From Bacillota bacterium (GTDB taxonomy: Bacteria; Bacillota; Clostridia; Christensenellales; QAND01): DNA of 40,876 bases. The DNA is taken from NCBI GenBank assembly GCA_003150225.1, contig QAND01000032.1, forward strand, positions 1 to 40,876, read 5' to 3'. The notes below the pieces were generated by a model. The model worked only from the letters and a program-made list of their open reading frames with translations. It was not told the origin of the DNA and did no database searches. The first letter of the stretch is position 1. Each line of letters opens with the position of its first letter. This document shows positions 7,151-15,532 of the stretch, piece after piece. The position numbers were made by a program, and so were the translations under genes.

Positions 7151-9322
7151 ATGATACTTGATGAATTGAACCCAAGACAAAGAGAAGCGGCGGAGCGCAC
7201 AGAGGGCGCTCTTGTTGTATTGGCGGGAGCCGGCAGCGGCAAGACCAAAACCCTTACCGCCCGGGCTGCCAACATTGTGGACAGCCTTGACGTGTGGCCT
7301 GGCAACATCCTGTGCATCACCTTTACCAATAAAGCGGCCCGGGAGATGAAGGAGCGCATTCACGCGGCGGTGGGGCCCGGGGCGGAATCCATGTGGATCC
7401 ATACCTTCCATGGCATGTGTGTTCGGATCTTGCGAAGCCATGGGGACGCGCTGGGGTATACCCGGGATTTTACCATCTATGATACCAGCGATTCCCTGCG
7501 GCTCATCAAACGGTGCCTAGGGGCCTTGGATATGGATGAAAAGTACTTTCCGCCCAAGACCATGCTGGATTTCATCAGCCGGGCTAAGAACCATTATGAA
7601 AAACCGGCGGAGTTCTTCCGGGAGACCGAGGACTATGTCCGGCGCCGGGCCTATGATGTCTACGCCCTCTATGAGGAGGAGCAGCGGGACGCCAACGCCA
7701 TGGACTTTGATAATCTGCTGCTAAAGACCATCGAGCTTTTGGAGAAGCATGAGGATGTGCGCCTATATTACGGAAACAAATTCCGTTATGTGATGGTGGA
7801 CGAGTACCAGGATACCAACCCGGCTCAGTATAAGCTGATCCGGCTGCTGTGCTCCGTTCACGGAAATATCTGCGTGGTGGGGGACGACGATCAGAGCATC
7901 TACGGCTGGCGGGGGGCGGATATCCGCAACATCCTGGAATTTGAGCAGGATTTCCCCGGGGCGGCGACCATCCGCTTGGAGCAGAACTACCGCTCCTACG
8001 GCAACATTCTAAACGCCGCCAACACGGTGATTTCTCACAACCTCCAGCGCAAGGGCAAGAATCTCTTTACCGATAAAGGGGAGGGGTATCCCATCGTGGT
8101 ATACCGGGCCGCTAATGAAAAGGGCGAAGCCGACTACGTGGTGAACGAGATCGACAACCTGGCGGCGGAGTATCGCTATGAGGATATGGCTATTCTCTAC
8201 CGGATCAATGCTCAGAGCCGGGCGGTGGAGGAGGCCCTTATGCGCAGCGGCATCCATTACCGGGTTTACGGGGGAATGAAGTTTTACGACCGCCGGGAGG
8301 TGAAGGACATCGTCTCCTTATTGCGGTTTTTGCAGAACCCCCGGGACGACCTCTCGTTGTTTAGCATCATCAATGTACCCAAGCGGGGCATCGGAGACGC
8401 CGCCATCGCCGCGGTTCAGGAGGCTGCGGACCGGTACGGGGTCCCGGCCTATGAGATCGTCGGGGAGGCGGATCAGCACTTTACCCAGAAGCGGATGGTA
8501 AAGAATCTGCTTTCCTTCCGGGATCTGGCGGAGAACCTGTTTTCTCTGACTGAAAAGCGGGAGCCCTATGAGCTGATCCTGGACGCCATCGACCAATCGG
8601 GGATGCTGTCCCAATACCTGGATGACGGCAGCGACGAGGCCCTCTCCCGGGCGGAGAATATCAAGGAGTTTGTCCAGGCGGCAAAGGAATACTTTGAAAA
8701 CAACCCCGAGGCGGATCTGGCGGAGTTCTTGCAGGGACTGGCCTTGGTGATGGACACCGATGAGGAGGGCGGCTACGATAGTTCTGTTACCCTGATGACC
8801 CTCCACAGCGCCAAGGGCCTGGAGTTTCCGGTGGTATTTTTGATCGGCATGGAGGAGGGGCTTTGTCCCCATTCCCGTTCCCTTGTGGACGATAGCCAGG
8901 TGGAGGAGGAGCGGCGGCTATGCTATGTGGGCATTACCCGGGCCATGGAACGGCTGTATCTCTCCTATTGCGTGGCGCGGAATATGTTCAACAATACCGT
9001 CTTTAACGAGCCTTCCCGCTTTCTGGCAGAATTGCCGGAGGAGGGCATCATCCGCCGCGGAATTGGGCAAAACAGGAATAGCTGGTATGAGGAAGACGCC
9101 CCGGAGCCCCGGCGGCCTGTGCCGGTCCGGCCCCAGGTATTCCAAAAACGGGCGGCGGCCAAAGCTCCCGCCGGGAGCTTCGCTCCGGGAGATAAGGTGG
9201 TTCATCCCCTGTTTAAGCAGGGCACCGTCATCACCGAAAAGGACGGGGTGCTGGAGATCGCTTTTCCGGGAGCGGGTGTGAAAAAGATCGATACCAAGTT
9301 CGCTGTGGTAAAGAAGGTTTGA
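7151..9322 (+). CDS. pcrA: ATP-dependent DNA helicase PcrA (UvrD/Rep family)
   Basis: A 723-residue superfamily 1A helicase that unwinds DNA 3' to 5' in repair, plasmid replication and removal of recombination intermediates. The Walker A motif is AGAGSGKT at residues 25-32, Walker B is MVDEYQDTNP, then VVGDDDQSIYGWRGAD (motif III), LEQNYRS (motif IV), LMTLHSAKGLEFPVVFL (motif V) and YVGITRAMERL (motif VI). The C terminus has GDKVVHPLFKQGTVI, the Tudor-like RNA-polymerase-binding fold of PcrA, which distinguishes it from Rep. Length is normal. AGGA precedes the start. It ends one base before ligA, the usual pcrA-ligA pair of Firmicutes; pcrB is not in this window. Confidence 0.97.
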   Translation: MILDELNPRQREAAERTEGALVVLAGAGSGKTKTLTARAANIVDSLDVWPGNILCITFTNKAAREMKERIHAAVGPGAESMWIHTFHGMCVRILRSHGDALGYTRDFTIYDTSDSLRLIKRCLGALDMDEKYFPPKTMLDFISRAKNHYEKPAEFFRETEDYVRRRAYDVYALYEEEQRDANAMDFDNLLLKTIELLEKHEDVRLYYGNKFRYVMVDEYQDTNPAQYKLIRLLCSVHGNICVVGDDDQSIYGWRGADIRNILEFEQDFPGAATIRLEQNYRSYGNILNAANTVISHNLQRKGKNLFTDKGEGYPIVVYRAANEKGEADYVVNEIDNLAAEYRYEDMAILYRINAQSRAVEEALMRSGIHYRVYGGMKFYDRREVKDIVSLLRFLQNPRDDLSLFSIINVPKRGIGDAAIAAVQEAADRYGVPAYEIVGEADQHFTQKRMVKNLLSFRDLAENLFSLTEKREPYELILDAIDQSGMLSQYLDDGSDEALSRAENIKEFVQAAKEYFENNPEADLAEFLQGLALVMDTDEEGGYDSSVTLMTLHSAKGLEFPVVFLIGMEEGLCPHSRSLVDDSQVEEERRLCYVGITRAMERLYLSYCVARNMFNNTVFNEPSRFLAELPEEGIIRRGIGQNRNSWYEEDAPEPRRPVPVRPQVFQKRAAAKAPAGSFAPGDKVVHPLFKQGTVITEKDGVLEIAFPGAGVKKIDTKFAVVKKV

Positions 9323-9323
9323 T

Positions 9324-11279
9324 ATGGAACGAATGCAGGAGCTGGTGGACCGGCTGAACCGGTATGCCTATCAATATTATGTGCTGGACGACCCGTCGGT
9401 TACCGATGGGGAATACGACGCCGCTTTTGACGAGCTGATCGAGCTGGAACGGAAGACTGGAACGGTCCTGCCAAACTCCCCCACCACCCGGGTGGGAGGA
9501 CAGCCTTTGGCCCGGTTTGAGCCCTATCCCCACCGGGCTAGGCTCTGGAGCCTGGATAAGGTGAAGACCCAGGAGGATTTTTTGGAGTGGGACGCACGGA
9601 TTCGCCGTCTGCTGCCCGATGGGGCGGATGTGGCCTATGCCCTGCAGCACAAGTTCGACGGGTTGACCATCAATCTGACCTACGAGGATGGCCGGCTGGT
9701 TCAGGCTGCAACCCGGGGCAACGGCCTTGTGGGGGAGGGCATCCTAAGCCAGGTACGGACCATCAAATCGGTGCCGCTTTCGGTGGAATACAAGGGGATT
9801 TTTGAGGTTCAAGGGGAGGGATTTATGCCCATTTCTGCCTTTGAACGGTATAACCAGGAGGCCCAGGAGCCCCTGAAGAACCCCCGCAACGGAGCGGCAG
9901 GAGCCCTTAGGAATCTGGATCCGAAGGAGACGGCCCGACGGAACTTAGACGCTTTTTTCTATAACGTGGGCTATATCGAGGACAAAAGCTTTCAATCCCA
10001 GGAGGAGATGGAGGCCTTTTTACGGGAGAACCATTTCAAGACTCCGCCCGACCTGGGGGTGTATCATGACCCGAAAGCGCTGTTTCAGGCGGCCATGGAG
10101 GTGGGGGAGCGCCGCCATCAATTGGACTTTCTCATCGATGGTGTAGTGGCCAAGGTGGTGGACTATGCCCAGCGGGAGGCCCTGGGGCACACGGACCGAT
10201 TCCCGCGTTGGGCCATGGCGATCAAGTTTGAGGCTGAGGAAGCCACAACCCAGGTGATTGGGGTGAGCTGGGACGTGGGCAGAACCGGAAAACTGACTCC
10301 GCTGGCGCATCTGACGCCGGTGGATATTGGGGGGATCACGGTATCCCACGCCACACTGAACAATCCCGGAGATATCCAGCGGAAGGGAGTTAAGCTGGGC
10401 AGTACCGTATGGGTCCGCCGCAGCAACGATGTGATCCCCGAGATCATGGGTACGGTGGACGATGGGGGAGAGCCTATCTTGACCCCCGAGACCTGCCCCT
10501 TCTGCGGTAGCCCGGTGGAGGAGCGGGGAGCCAACGTCTTTTGCACCAATACCGATTCCTGCCGTCAGCAGAAACTCTATGAGTTGTCTCATTTTGCCAG
10601 CAAGCACGGCGTGGATATCGAAGGCCTCAGCGAGAAAACCATCGCGCTGCTGATGGATTATTTGGGGGTTACCGCTCCCTATGAGCTCTACCGAGTGACC
10701 CGGGAGGAGCTCTTAGGGCTGCCGGGATTTAAGGATAAAAAGGCGGATAACCTGCTTGCGGCCCTTGAGGCTAGCAAACATCCCGAGCTGGGAGCGTTTC
10801 TCTCGGCGCTGGGGATCCCCAACGTAGGCAGAAAAACCGCCCGGGATCTGGCGGATCATTATGGCAGCCTTACGGCTCTGATGGCGGCTTCAGAGGAGGA
10901 GCTTCTTGCCATTCGGGACGTGGGAGAGGTAGTGGCCCGCAGCATCGCTGGGTATTTTGCCGACGAAGGCAAACGGGAGAATCTGCAAAAACTCTTGGAT
11001 CAGGGGATCGCTCCGGTGTATGATAAAAAGGAAACGGGGCTTTTGAGTGGGCGTAACGTGGTGTTTACCGGTTCCCTTTCCCGATATACCCGTTCTGAGA
11101 TTCAGGCGCTGGCCGAGGGCCATGGCGCCAACGTCCAAAGCACTGTGGGTAAGGGGACCGATTTACTGGTGGCCGGGGAACGGGCCGGCAGCAAGCTAAG
11201 AAAGGCCCAGGAGCTGGGCATTGAGGTCTTGACCGAGGACGAGTTTTTATCCATGTTGGGGGATGAGACGGCTTTATGA
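9324..11279 (+). CDS. ligA: NAD-dependent DNA ligase LigA
   Basis: A 651-residue ligase that seals nicks using NAD+. Domain Ia near the N terminus has YQYYVLDDPSVTDGEYD, the NMN-binding element. The adenylated lysine is Lys110 in HKFDGLTI. An OB fold follows, then a four-Cys zinc finger (CPFCGS, then CTNTDSC), helix-hairpin-helix repeats (GLPGFKDKKA, ALGIPNVGRKTA), and a C-terminal BRCT domain (GRNVVFTGSL to the end). The residue two before the catalytic Lys is Gln where most family members I know have Glu. The BRCT and zinc modules are complete. It starts directly after pcrA and overlaps the next gene by four bases (ATGA). Confidence 0.97.
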   Translation: MERMQELVDRLNRYAYQYYVLDDPSVTDGEYDAAFDELIELERKTGTVLPNSPTTRVGGQPLARFEPYPHRARLWSLDKVKTQEDFLEWDARIRRLLPDGADVAYALQHKFDGLTINLTYEDGRLVQAATRGNGLVGEGILSQVRTIKSVPLSVEYKGIFEVQGEGFMPISAFERYNQEAQEPLKNPRNGAAGALRNLDPKETARRNLDAFFYNVGYIEDKSFQSQEEMEAFLRENHFKTPPDLGVYHDPKALFQAAMEVGERRHQLDFLIDGVVAKVVDYAQREALGHTDRFPRWAMAIKFEAEEATTQVIGVSWDVGRTGKLTPLAHLTPVDIGGITVSHATLNNPGDIQRKGVKLGSTVWVRRSNDVIPEIMGTVDDGGEPILTPETCPFCGSPVEERGANVFCTNTDSCRQQKLYELSHFASKHGVDIEGLSEKTIALLMDYLGVTAPYELYRVTREELLGLPGFKDKKADNLLAALEASKHPELGAFLSALGIPNVGRKTARDLADHYGSLTALMAASEEELLAIRDVGEVVARSIAGYFADEGKRENLQKLLDQGIAPVYDKKETGLLSGRNVVFTGSLSRYTRSEIQALAEGHGANVQSTVGKGTDLLVAGERAGSKLRKAQELGIEVLTEDEFLSMLGDETAL

Positions 11280-12265
11280 GAATTGGGAAGATGGACAGCG
11301 ACCGGCTGGTTGCCGATGTTTTGAGCAAGCTGCAGCCCCGCCGGGAGGAGGTGGTTCTCCGTCCTGGGGTAGGGGAGGACTGTGGCGCTCTGGATTTGAT
11401 GGGGGATCTATGCGTGGTCAGTACCGATCCCGTAACGGTGCCCAACAGCGACGTGGGACGGATCGCCGTTCACATCAACTGCAATGATATCGCTGCCTGC
11501 GGCGGGGAACCGGTTGCCATGGTGATCACCATTTTAGCACCGGAAAATACCCCTGAGCACGCCATTGCCGATATTATGGAGCAGGTATCCGAGGCTGCCA
11601 GCGAGGTGAACATCGAGGTTATCGGAGGACATACCGAGATTACAGACGCCGTAAACCGCATCGTGGTTTCGGGAACCGCTTTTGGGAAATGTCCCCGCCA
11701 TGGCTTGGTTCAAAGCAGGGATGTACGGCCGGGGGACGGCCTCATTATCACCAAATATGCTGGTATTGAAGGTACCATCATGATGTGCAGCGAGTTCTAT
11801 GATCGGGCGGTGTCCGCCGTTACCTTCCAGCGTTTGGGGCAGGTGGATCAGCTTAAGGCCATGCTCAGCGTGGTGCCCGACGGCATGATCGCAGCCCGGG
11901 CGGGCGCCTGCGCCATGCACGATATTACCGAAGGGGGCGTGCTGGGAGCGGTGCACGAGGTCTGTTCCGCAGCGGGCTGCGGTGCGGCCTTGGATGAGAG
12001 CCAGATTCCGGTTCTGGATCTGACCCTGGATCTTTGCCGGGAATTTGCAATCGATCCGCTGCGGCTCATCAGCTCGGGGAGCATGCTCATTGCCAGCCCG
12101 CGGCCCCAGGAGGTTATGGACGCTTTGATGGCCGCGGGAATTCCCGCGGCCCAGATCGGACGGGCGGAAGCCGCGGAGGCGGGCTTTACCATCCAGTGTA
12201 AGGATGGAGTAGAACGCACCTTTGGCCCGCCTCGGCCCGATGAAATCTATAAATTGTTCAAATAA
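11276..12265 (+). CDS. AIR synthase-related (PurM/HypE/ThiL-like) ATP-binding protein
   Basis: A 329-residue protein of the PurM superfamily. The N-terminal half has GVGEDCGALDL (metal/ATP acidic site), STDPVTVPN, GRIAVHINCNDIAACGGEP and VIGGHTEI; the second half has HDITEGGVLGAVHEVC and the glycine-rich SSGSMLIA. This pattern is closest to HypE-like and related orphan proteins. True HypE ends in a short tail with a C-terminal Cys that is carbamoylated and dehydrated; this protein ends EIYKLFK, with no Cys, and there are no hyp genes nearby. It is therefore probably not a hydrogenase maturation enzyme. It overlaps ligA by four bases, so it is translationally coupled to it. Exact reaction unknown. 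Confidence 0.8.
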   Translation: MRIGKMDSDRLVADVLSKLQPRREEVVLRPGVGEDCGALDLMGDLCVVSTDPVTVPNSDVGRIAVHINCNDIAACGGEPVAMVITILAPENTPEHAIADIMEQVSEAASEVNIEVIGGHTEITDAVNRIVVSGTAFGKCPRHGLVQSRDVRPGDGLIITKYAGIEGTIMMCSEFYDRAVSAVTFQRLGQVDQLKAMLSVVPDGMIAARAGACAMHDITEGGVLGAVHEVCSAAGCGAALDESQIPVLDLTLDLCREFAIDPLRLISSGSMLIASPRPQEVMDALMAAGIPAAQIGRAEAAEAGFTIQCKDGVERTFGPPRPDEIYKLFK

Positions 12266-12267
12266 CT

Positions 12268-12295
12268 TTGTCCTGAATTATAAATATGGTATAAT
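12268..12295 (+). promoter_or_regulatory. Promoter for the yicC operon
   Basis: TTGTCC and TATAAT are separated by 16 bases, and the -10 is extended (TGGTATAAT). It begins two bases after the preceding stop and lies 37 bases before the TTG start. Probably the main promoter of yicC-remA-gmk-rpoZ-coaBC. Confidence 0.75.
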
Positions 12296-12332
12296 GTTTT
12301 ACTCATAAAACCGATCATGGAGTTGGGCTGAT

Positions 12333-13208
12333 TTGAAGAGTATGACGGGGTACGGCAGAGGCTATGCCAGCCGGGAGGGCCGGGAGGCCACCATTGAAGT
12401 AAAGAGCGTCAACAGCCGGTTTCTGGATTTAAACATCCGGATGCCCGGCCGTATCTCCGTTTTGGAGGAGTCTCTCCGACGGCTGGTGTCCGCCCATTGC
12501 GACCGGGGTAAGGTGGATCTTTCGGTAAGTTACCGCAACAACCGGGAGGATCGCACCGATGTTCAATGCGACGCCGCTTTGGCGGGAGCCTATTTGTCGG
12601 CCCTGCGGTCGCTTTCCCGGGATCTGGGGGTGGGATACCAACCCGGTCTTATGGATATTGCCGGATTTCACGGCGTATTGACCACCACCGAGCGGGAGGA
12701 GGACCTTGGCGCGGTGGAGGCACTGATCCAGGAGGCAGCCGGGGCCGCCCTTATTCAGCTGGTGGAAATGCGAAGCGCCGAGGGCGGGCGCATCCAGGAG
12801 GATATGCTACAAAAGCTGGATACCGTGGCCGAGGCGGTGGAGGTTGTGCGCCAAAATGCCCCTGTGGTGGATGAGGCCAACCGGCAGCGTCTATTGGATA
12901 AGCTACAGGAGTTCATCCAGGCTGACGAGACCCTCCGGCAGCGGGTGCTGATGGAGGCGGCCATTGTGGCCGAGAAGCGGAACATCGACGAGGAGCTGGT
13001 GCGTTTGGGAAGTCACCTGGCCCAGTTTCGGGAGACGCTGCTTCTTGCGGGGCCGGTAGGCCGTAAATTGGATTTCATCGTCCAGGAGATGAATCGGGAG
13101 GTCAACACCATCGGCAGCAAGTGCAACGACGGGGAGATCGCTCGGGCGGTGATTCTTTTAAAGAGTGAGCTTGAGAAGATTCGGGAACAGGTACAGAACA
13201 TCGAATAG
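12333..13208 (+). CDS. yicC: YicC family protein (YloC, stress-linked endoribonuclease family)
   Basis: A 291-residue protein. The N terminus MKSMTGYGRGYA is the family signature (usually M-I-x-S-M-T-G-[YF]-G-R), which fixes the start at a TTG codon with GGAG ten bases upstream. The C-terminal DUF1732 part contains KLDFIVQEMNREVNTIGSK and ELEKIREQVQNIE, as in E. coli YicC and B. subtilis YloC. Work on this family reports endoribonuclease activity on small RNAs. It is first in the run yicC-remA-gmk-rpoZ-coaBC, as in B. subtilis, and has a good promoter just upstream. Confidence 0.95.
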   Translation: MKSMTGYGRGYASREGREATIEVKSVNSRFLDLNIRMPGRISVLEESLRRLVSAHCDRGKVDLSVSYRNNREDRTDVQCDAALAGAYLSALRSLSRDLGVGYQPGLMDIAGFHGVLTTTEREEDLGAVEALIQEAAGAALIQLVEMRSAEGGRIQEDMLQKLDTVAEAVEVVRQNAPVVDEANRQRLLDKLQEFIQADETLRQRVLMEAAIVAEKRNIDEELVRLGSHLAQFRETLLLAGPVGRKLDFIVQEMNREVNTIGSKCNDGEIARAVILLKSELEKIREQVQNIE

Positions 13209-13235
13209 CCCCGAGGGGAATGATTTGGAGGTCAT

Positions 13236-13499
13236 ATGAGTATTCGATTGATCAACATTGGATTTGGCAATATCGTGTCCGCGGGGCGGGTTATTGCCAT
13301 TGTGAGTCCGGAATCCGCTCCCATCAAGCGGATCATTTCGGACGCCCGGGACCGGGGCATGCTGGTAGACGCAACCTACGGCCGCCGTACCCGAGCCGTG
13401 GTCATCATGGACAGCGACCATGTGGTGCTGTCCGCCATCCAGCCCGAAACCGTGGCCAACCGCATGGATGATAAATCCGCGGATCTGCAGGAGGATTAG
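13236..13499 (+). CDS. remA: RemA family DNA-binding regulator (DUF370)
   Basis: An 87-residue protein. [31 protein letters not shown] and [18 protein letters not shown] are the RemA hallmarks; the Arg residues of the RRTRAV segment are in the region needed for DNA binding in B. subtilis RemA, a ring-forming activator of matrix and osmoprotection genes. The C-terminal tail after PETVANR is about ten residues longer than in B. subtilis and acidic. TTGGAGGTCAT precedes the ATG. It sits between yicC and gmk, as in the Bacillus arrangement. Confidence 0.96.
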   Translation: MSIRLINIGFGNIVSAGRVIAIVSPESAPIKRIISDARDRGMLVDATYGRRTRAVVIMDSDHVVLSAIQPETVANRMDDKSADLQED

Positions 13500-13501
13500 C
13501 C

Positions 13502-14080
13502 ATGCGGGGCGCGTTGGTTGTGATATCCGGGCCTTCGGGTACCGGCAAAGGGACCATTATAAAAGCACTGCTGGAGAAGCTTCCCAGAGGGATCTTATCG
13601 GTTTCCTGCACCACCCGGGCCATGCGCCCCGGAGAGGTGGAGGGGAAGGACTATTTCTTCATCTCCGAGGAGGAGTTTGTGCGGATGATTGAAAACCAGG
13701 AGTTTCTGGAATATGCCGATGTATTTGGTATGAACAAATACGGCACGCCCCGGAAATTCGTGGAGCGGATGATGGACGAGGGCCGGGATGTCTTCCTGGA
13801 TATCGATGTGGTGGGAGCGATGAACGTCAAAAAGGCCATGGACGAGGCCTTGATGATCTTCGTGATGCCGCCCGACCGGGAGGAGTTGGAGCGACGGCTC
13901 CGGGGCCGAAACACCGAGACCGAGGAGCAGATTCAAAAGCGTCTTGCTACCGCCGTTCGGGAGATGGAGCTGGCTCCATGGTACGACTATACCGTGATCA
14001 ACGACAACTTGGACGATTGCGTCCAAGAGATTTTGCATATCATTGAAGAATACAAAGGTTCTAGGAGGAATGCCATATGA
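13502..14080 (+). CDS. gmk: Guanylate kinase
   Basis: A 192-residue enzyme that phosphorylates GMP to GDP with ATP. The P-loop is SGPSGTGKGT near residue 10; the GMP-binding region has SCTTRAMRPGEVEGKDYFF, and FLEYADVFGMNKYGTP matches the conserved 'F-L-E-[YW]-A-x-x-x-G-x-x-Y-G-T' segment. The lid follows near RRLRGRNTETEEQI. Length is normal. It starts two bases after remA and overlaps rpoZ by four bases. Confidence 0.97.
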   Translation: MRGALVVISGPSGTGKGTIIKALLEKLPRGILSVSCTTRAMRPGEVEGKDYFFISEEEFVRMIENQEFLEYADVFGMNKYGTPRKFVERMMDEGRDVFLDIDVVGAMNVKKAMDEALMIFVMPPDREELERRLRGRNTETEEQIQKRLATAVREMELAPWYDYTVINDNLDDCVQEILHIIEEYKGSRRNAI

Positions 14081-14283
14081 TGATCTATCCGCCCATCAAC
14101 GAGCTGCTGAAGACCGTGGATTGCCGCTATACCCTGGTAGTGGAAACCGCGAAGCGGGCCCGCCAGTTGGTGTCGGGGGATCCGCAGCTGACGGAAGAGC
14201 AGTTTATCAAGCCGGTCAGCATCGCGATTCAGGAGATCTATGAGGGGAAAGTGACCTGCGAGCGTAGGGAAGGACTGAAATAA
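14077..14283 (+). CDS. rpoZ: DNA-directed RNA polymerase omega subunit
   Basis: A 68-residue protein. The N-terminal PPINELLKTVDCRYTLVVETAKRARQL matches the omega signature, in which the helix with the A-K-R-A-R motif packs against the beta-prime subunit. The remaining part, with KPVSIAIQEIYEGKV, matches the Firmicutes omega C terminus. It overlaps gmk by ATGA. A second ATG directly follows the first (14080) and could also be used. It is followed three bases later by coaBC. Confidence 0.95.
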   Translation: MMIYPPINELLKTVDCRYTLVVETAKRARQLVSGDPQLTEEQFIKPVSIAIQEIYEGKVTCERREGLK

Positions 14284-14286
14284 TCC

Positions 14287-15477
14287 ATGGAAAAAAAGAC
14301 CGTGGTATTGGGGGTAACGGGAGGAATCGCCGCCTATAAGTCGGCGGAGATCGCGTCCCGTCTGCGGAAAGCCGGGGTGGAGGTATACGTTATTATGACG
14401 GAACACGCCACGGAGTTCATCGCGCCCCTGACCTTCGAAACCCTGACGGGACACGCCGTGGCTGTGGACATGTTTGCGGAAAAGGTGCGGTTTGAGGTGG
14501 AGCACATCTCCCTGGCCAAGCGGGCCGATGTGTTCTTGATCGCGCCGGCCACTGCCAATATCATCGGAAAGATGGCCCATGGCATCGCCGATGATATGCT
14601 CTCCACCACCGTGATGGCCACCGAGGCCACCATCTGCGTGGCTCCTGCTATGAACGAAAAGATGTGGGAGCATCCTGCTGTTCAGGACAACATGAGGATT
14701 CTCGTGGACCGGGGCGCGGATGTGGTGGGCCCGGGCAAGGGCTTCTTAGCCTGCGGGGACGTTGGATACGGCCGTATGGAGGAGCCACAGGTTATCGTGG
14801 AGCGGGTGCTGGACTTGCTCTATGAGAAGAAGGACTTTGCCGGGAAGCGGGTGGTGGTTACCGCCGGCCCTACCCGGGAGCCCATCGATCCCGTGCGGTA
14901 CATTAGCAACCGCAGCAGTGGGAAGATGGGAGTCGCCATCGCCCGGGAGGCCCGCCGGCGGGGGGCGCAAGTGGTATTGATTCACGGCCCCATGGCGGTG
15001 GAGCCGCCTTTGTGGGTTGAGTCCATTCTGGTGGAGACCACAGCCCAGATGCGGGACGCGGTTCTGCGGGAGTTCGATGGCTGCGATGTGCTCATCAAGG
15101 CGGCGGCCCCTGGGGATTTCCGGGCCAAGGATGTTTTTGATTTCAAGGTAAAGAAAACCCAACATGACCTGGATACCATTCAGCTGGTTGAGAACCCGGA
15201 TATCCTTTCCCAGGTGGCGGAGCGGAAGAAGGATCAGGTTGTGGTCGGATTCGCCGCCGAGACCAACCAGGTGGTGGATTATGCGGAGGAAAAGCTGCAG
15301 CGAAAAAAGCTGGATATGATCGTTGCCAACGATGTGACCCAGGCGGGTGCGGGCTTTGACAGCGATACCAACATCGTGACCATTCTAAAACGGGGCGGGG
15401 GACGCCGAGAGGTGCCGCTGGCCCAGAAAGAGGATGTGGCCGCCGCGGTGCTGGACGAGATCGCGACGCTGATCTAG
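14287..15477 (+). CDS. coaBC: Bifunctional phosphopantothenoylcysteine decarboxylase/phosphopantothenate-cysteine ligase
   Basis: A 396-residue fusion enzyme for two steps of coenzyme A synthesis. The N-terminal CoaC flavoprotein (about residues 1-180) has GVTGGIAAYKSAEI, the active-site His of EHISLAKRAD, and the substrate-binding PAMNEKMWEHPAVQ. The C-terminal CoaB part (about 190-396) has VTAGPTREPIDPVRYISN and RSSGKMG, and the ligase Lys region of KKLDMIVANDV. Domain order and length are standard. A hairpin follows the stop, ending this transcript segment before priA. Confidence 0.97.
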   Translation: MEKKTVVLGVTGGIAAYKSAEIASRLRKAGVEVYVIMTEHATEFIAPLTFETLTGHAVAVDMFAEKVRFEVEHISLAKRADVFLIAPATANIIGKMAHGIADDMLSTTVMATEATICVAPAMNEKMWEHPAVQDNMRILVDRGADVVGPGKGFLACGDVGYGRMEEPQVIVERVLDLLYEKKDFAGKRVVVTAGPTREPIDPVRYISNRSSGKMGVAIAREARRRGAQVVLIHGPMAVEPPLWVESILVETTAQMRDAVLREFDGCDVLIKAAAPGDFRAKDVFDFKVKKTQHDLDTIQLVENPDILSQVAERKKDQVVVGFAAETNQVVDYAEEKLQRKKLDMIVANDVTQAGAGFDSDTNIVTILKRGGGRREVPLAQKEDVAAAVLDEIATLI

Positions 15478-15483
15478 CTGGTG

Positions 15484-15510
15484 AGAAGCACCCTCGGGTG
15501 CTTCTATTTT
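15484..15510 (+). terminator. Rho-independent terminator after coaBC
   Basis: Stem AGAAGCACC/GGTGCTTCT with a four-base loop and tail ATTTT, six bases after the coaBC stop. The priA TTG start lies 23 bases beyond the tail, so any separate priA promoter must overlap this region. Confidence 0.75.
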
Positions 15511-15532
15511 ATGGAGAAAGGGGGGATCGTAT

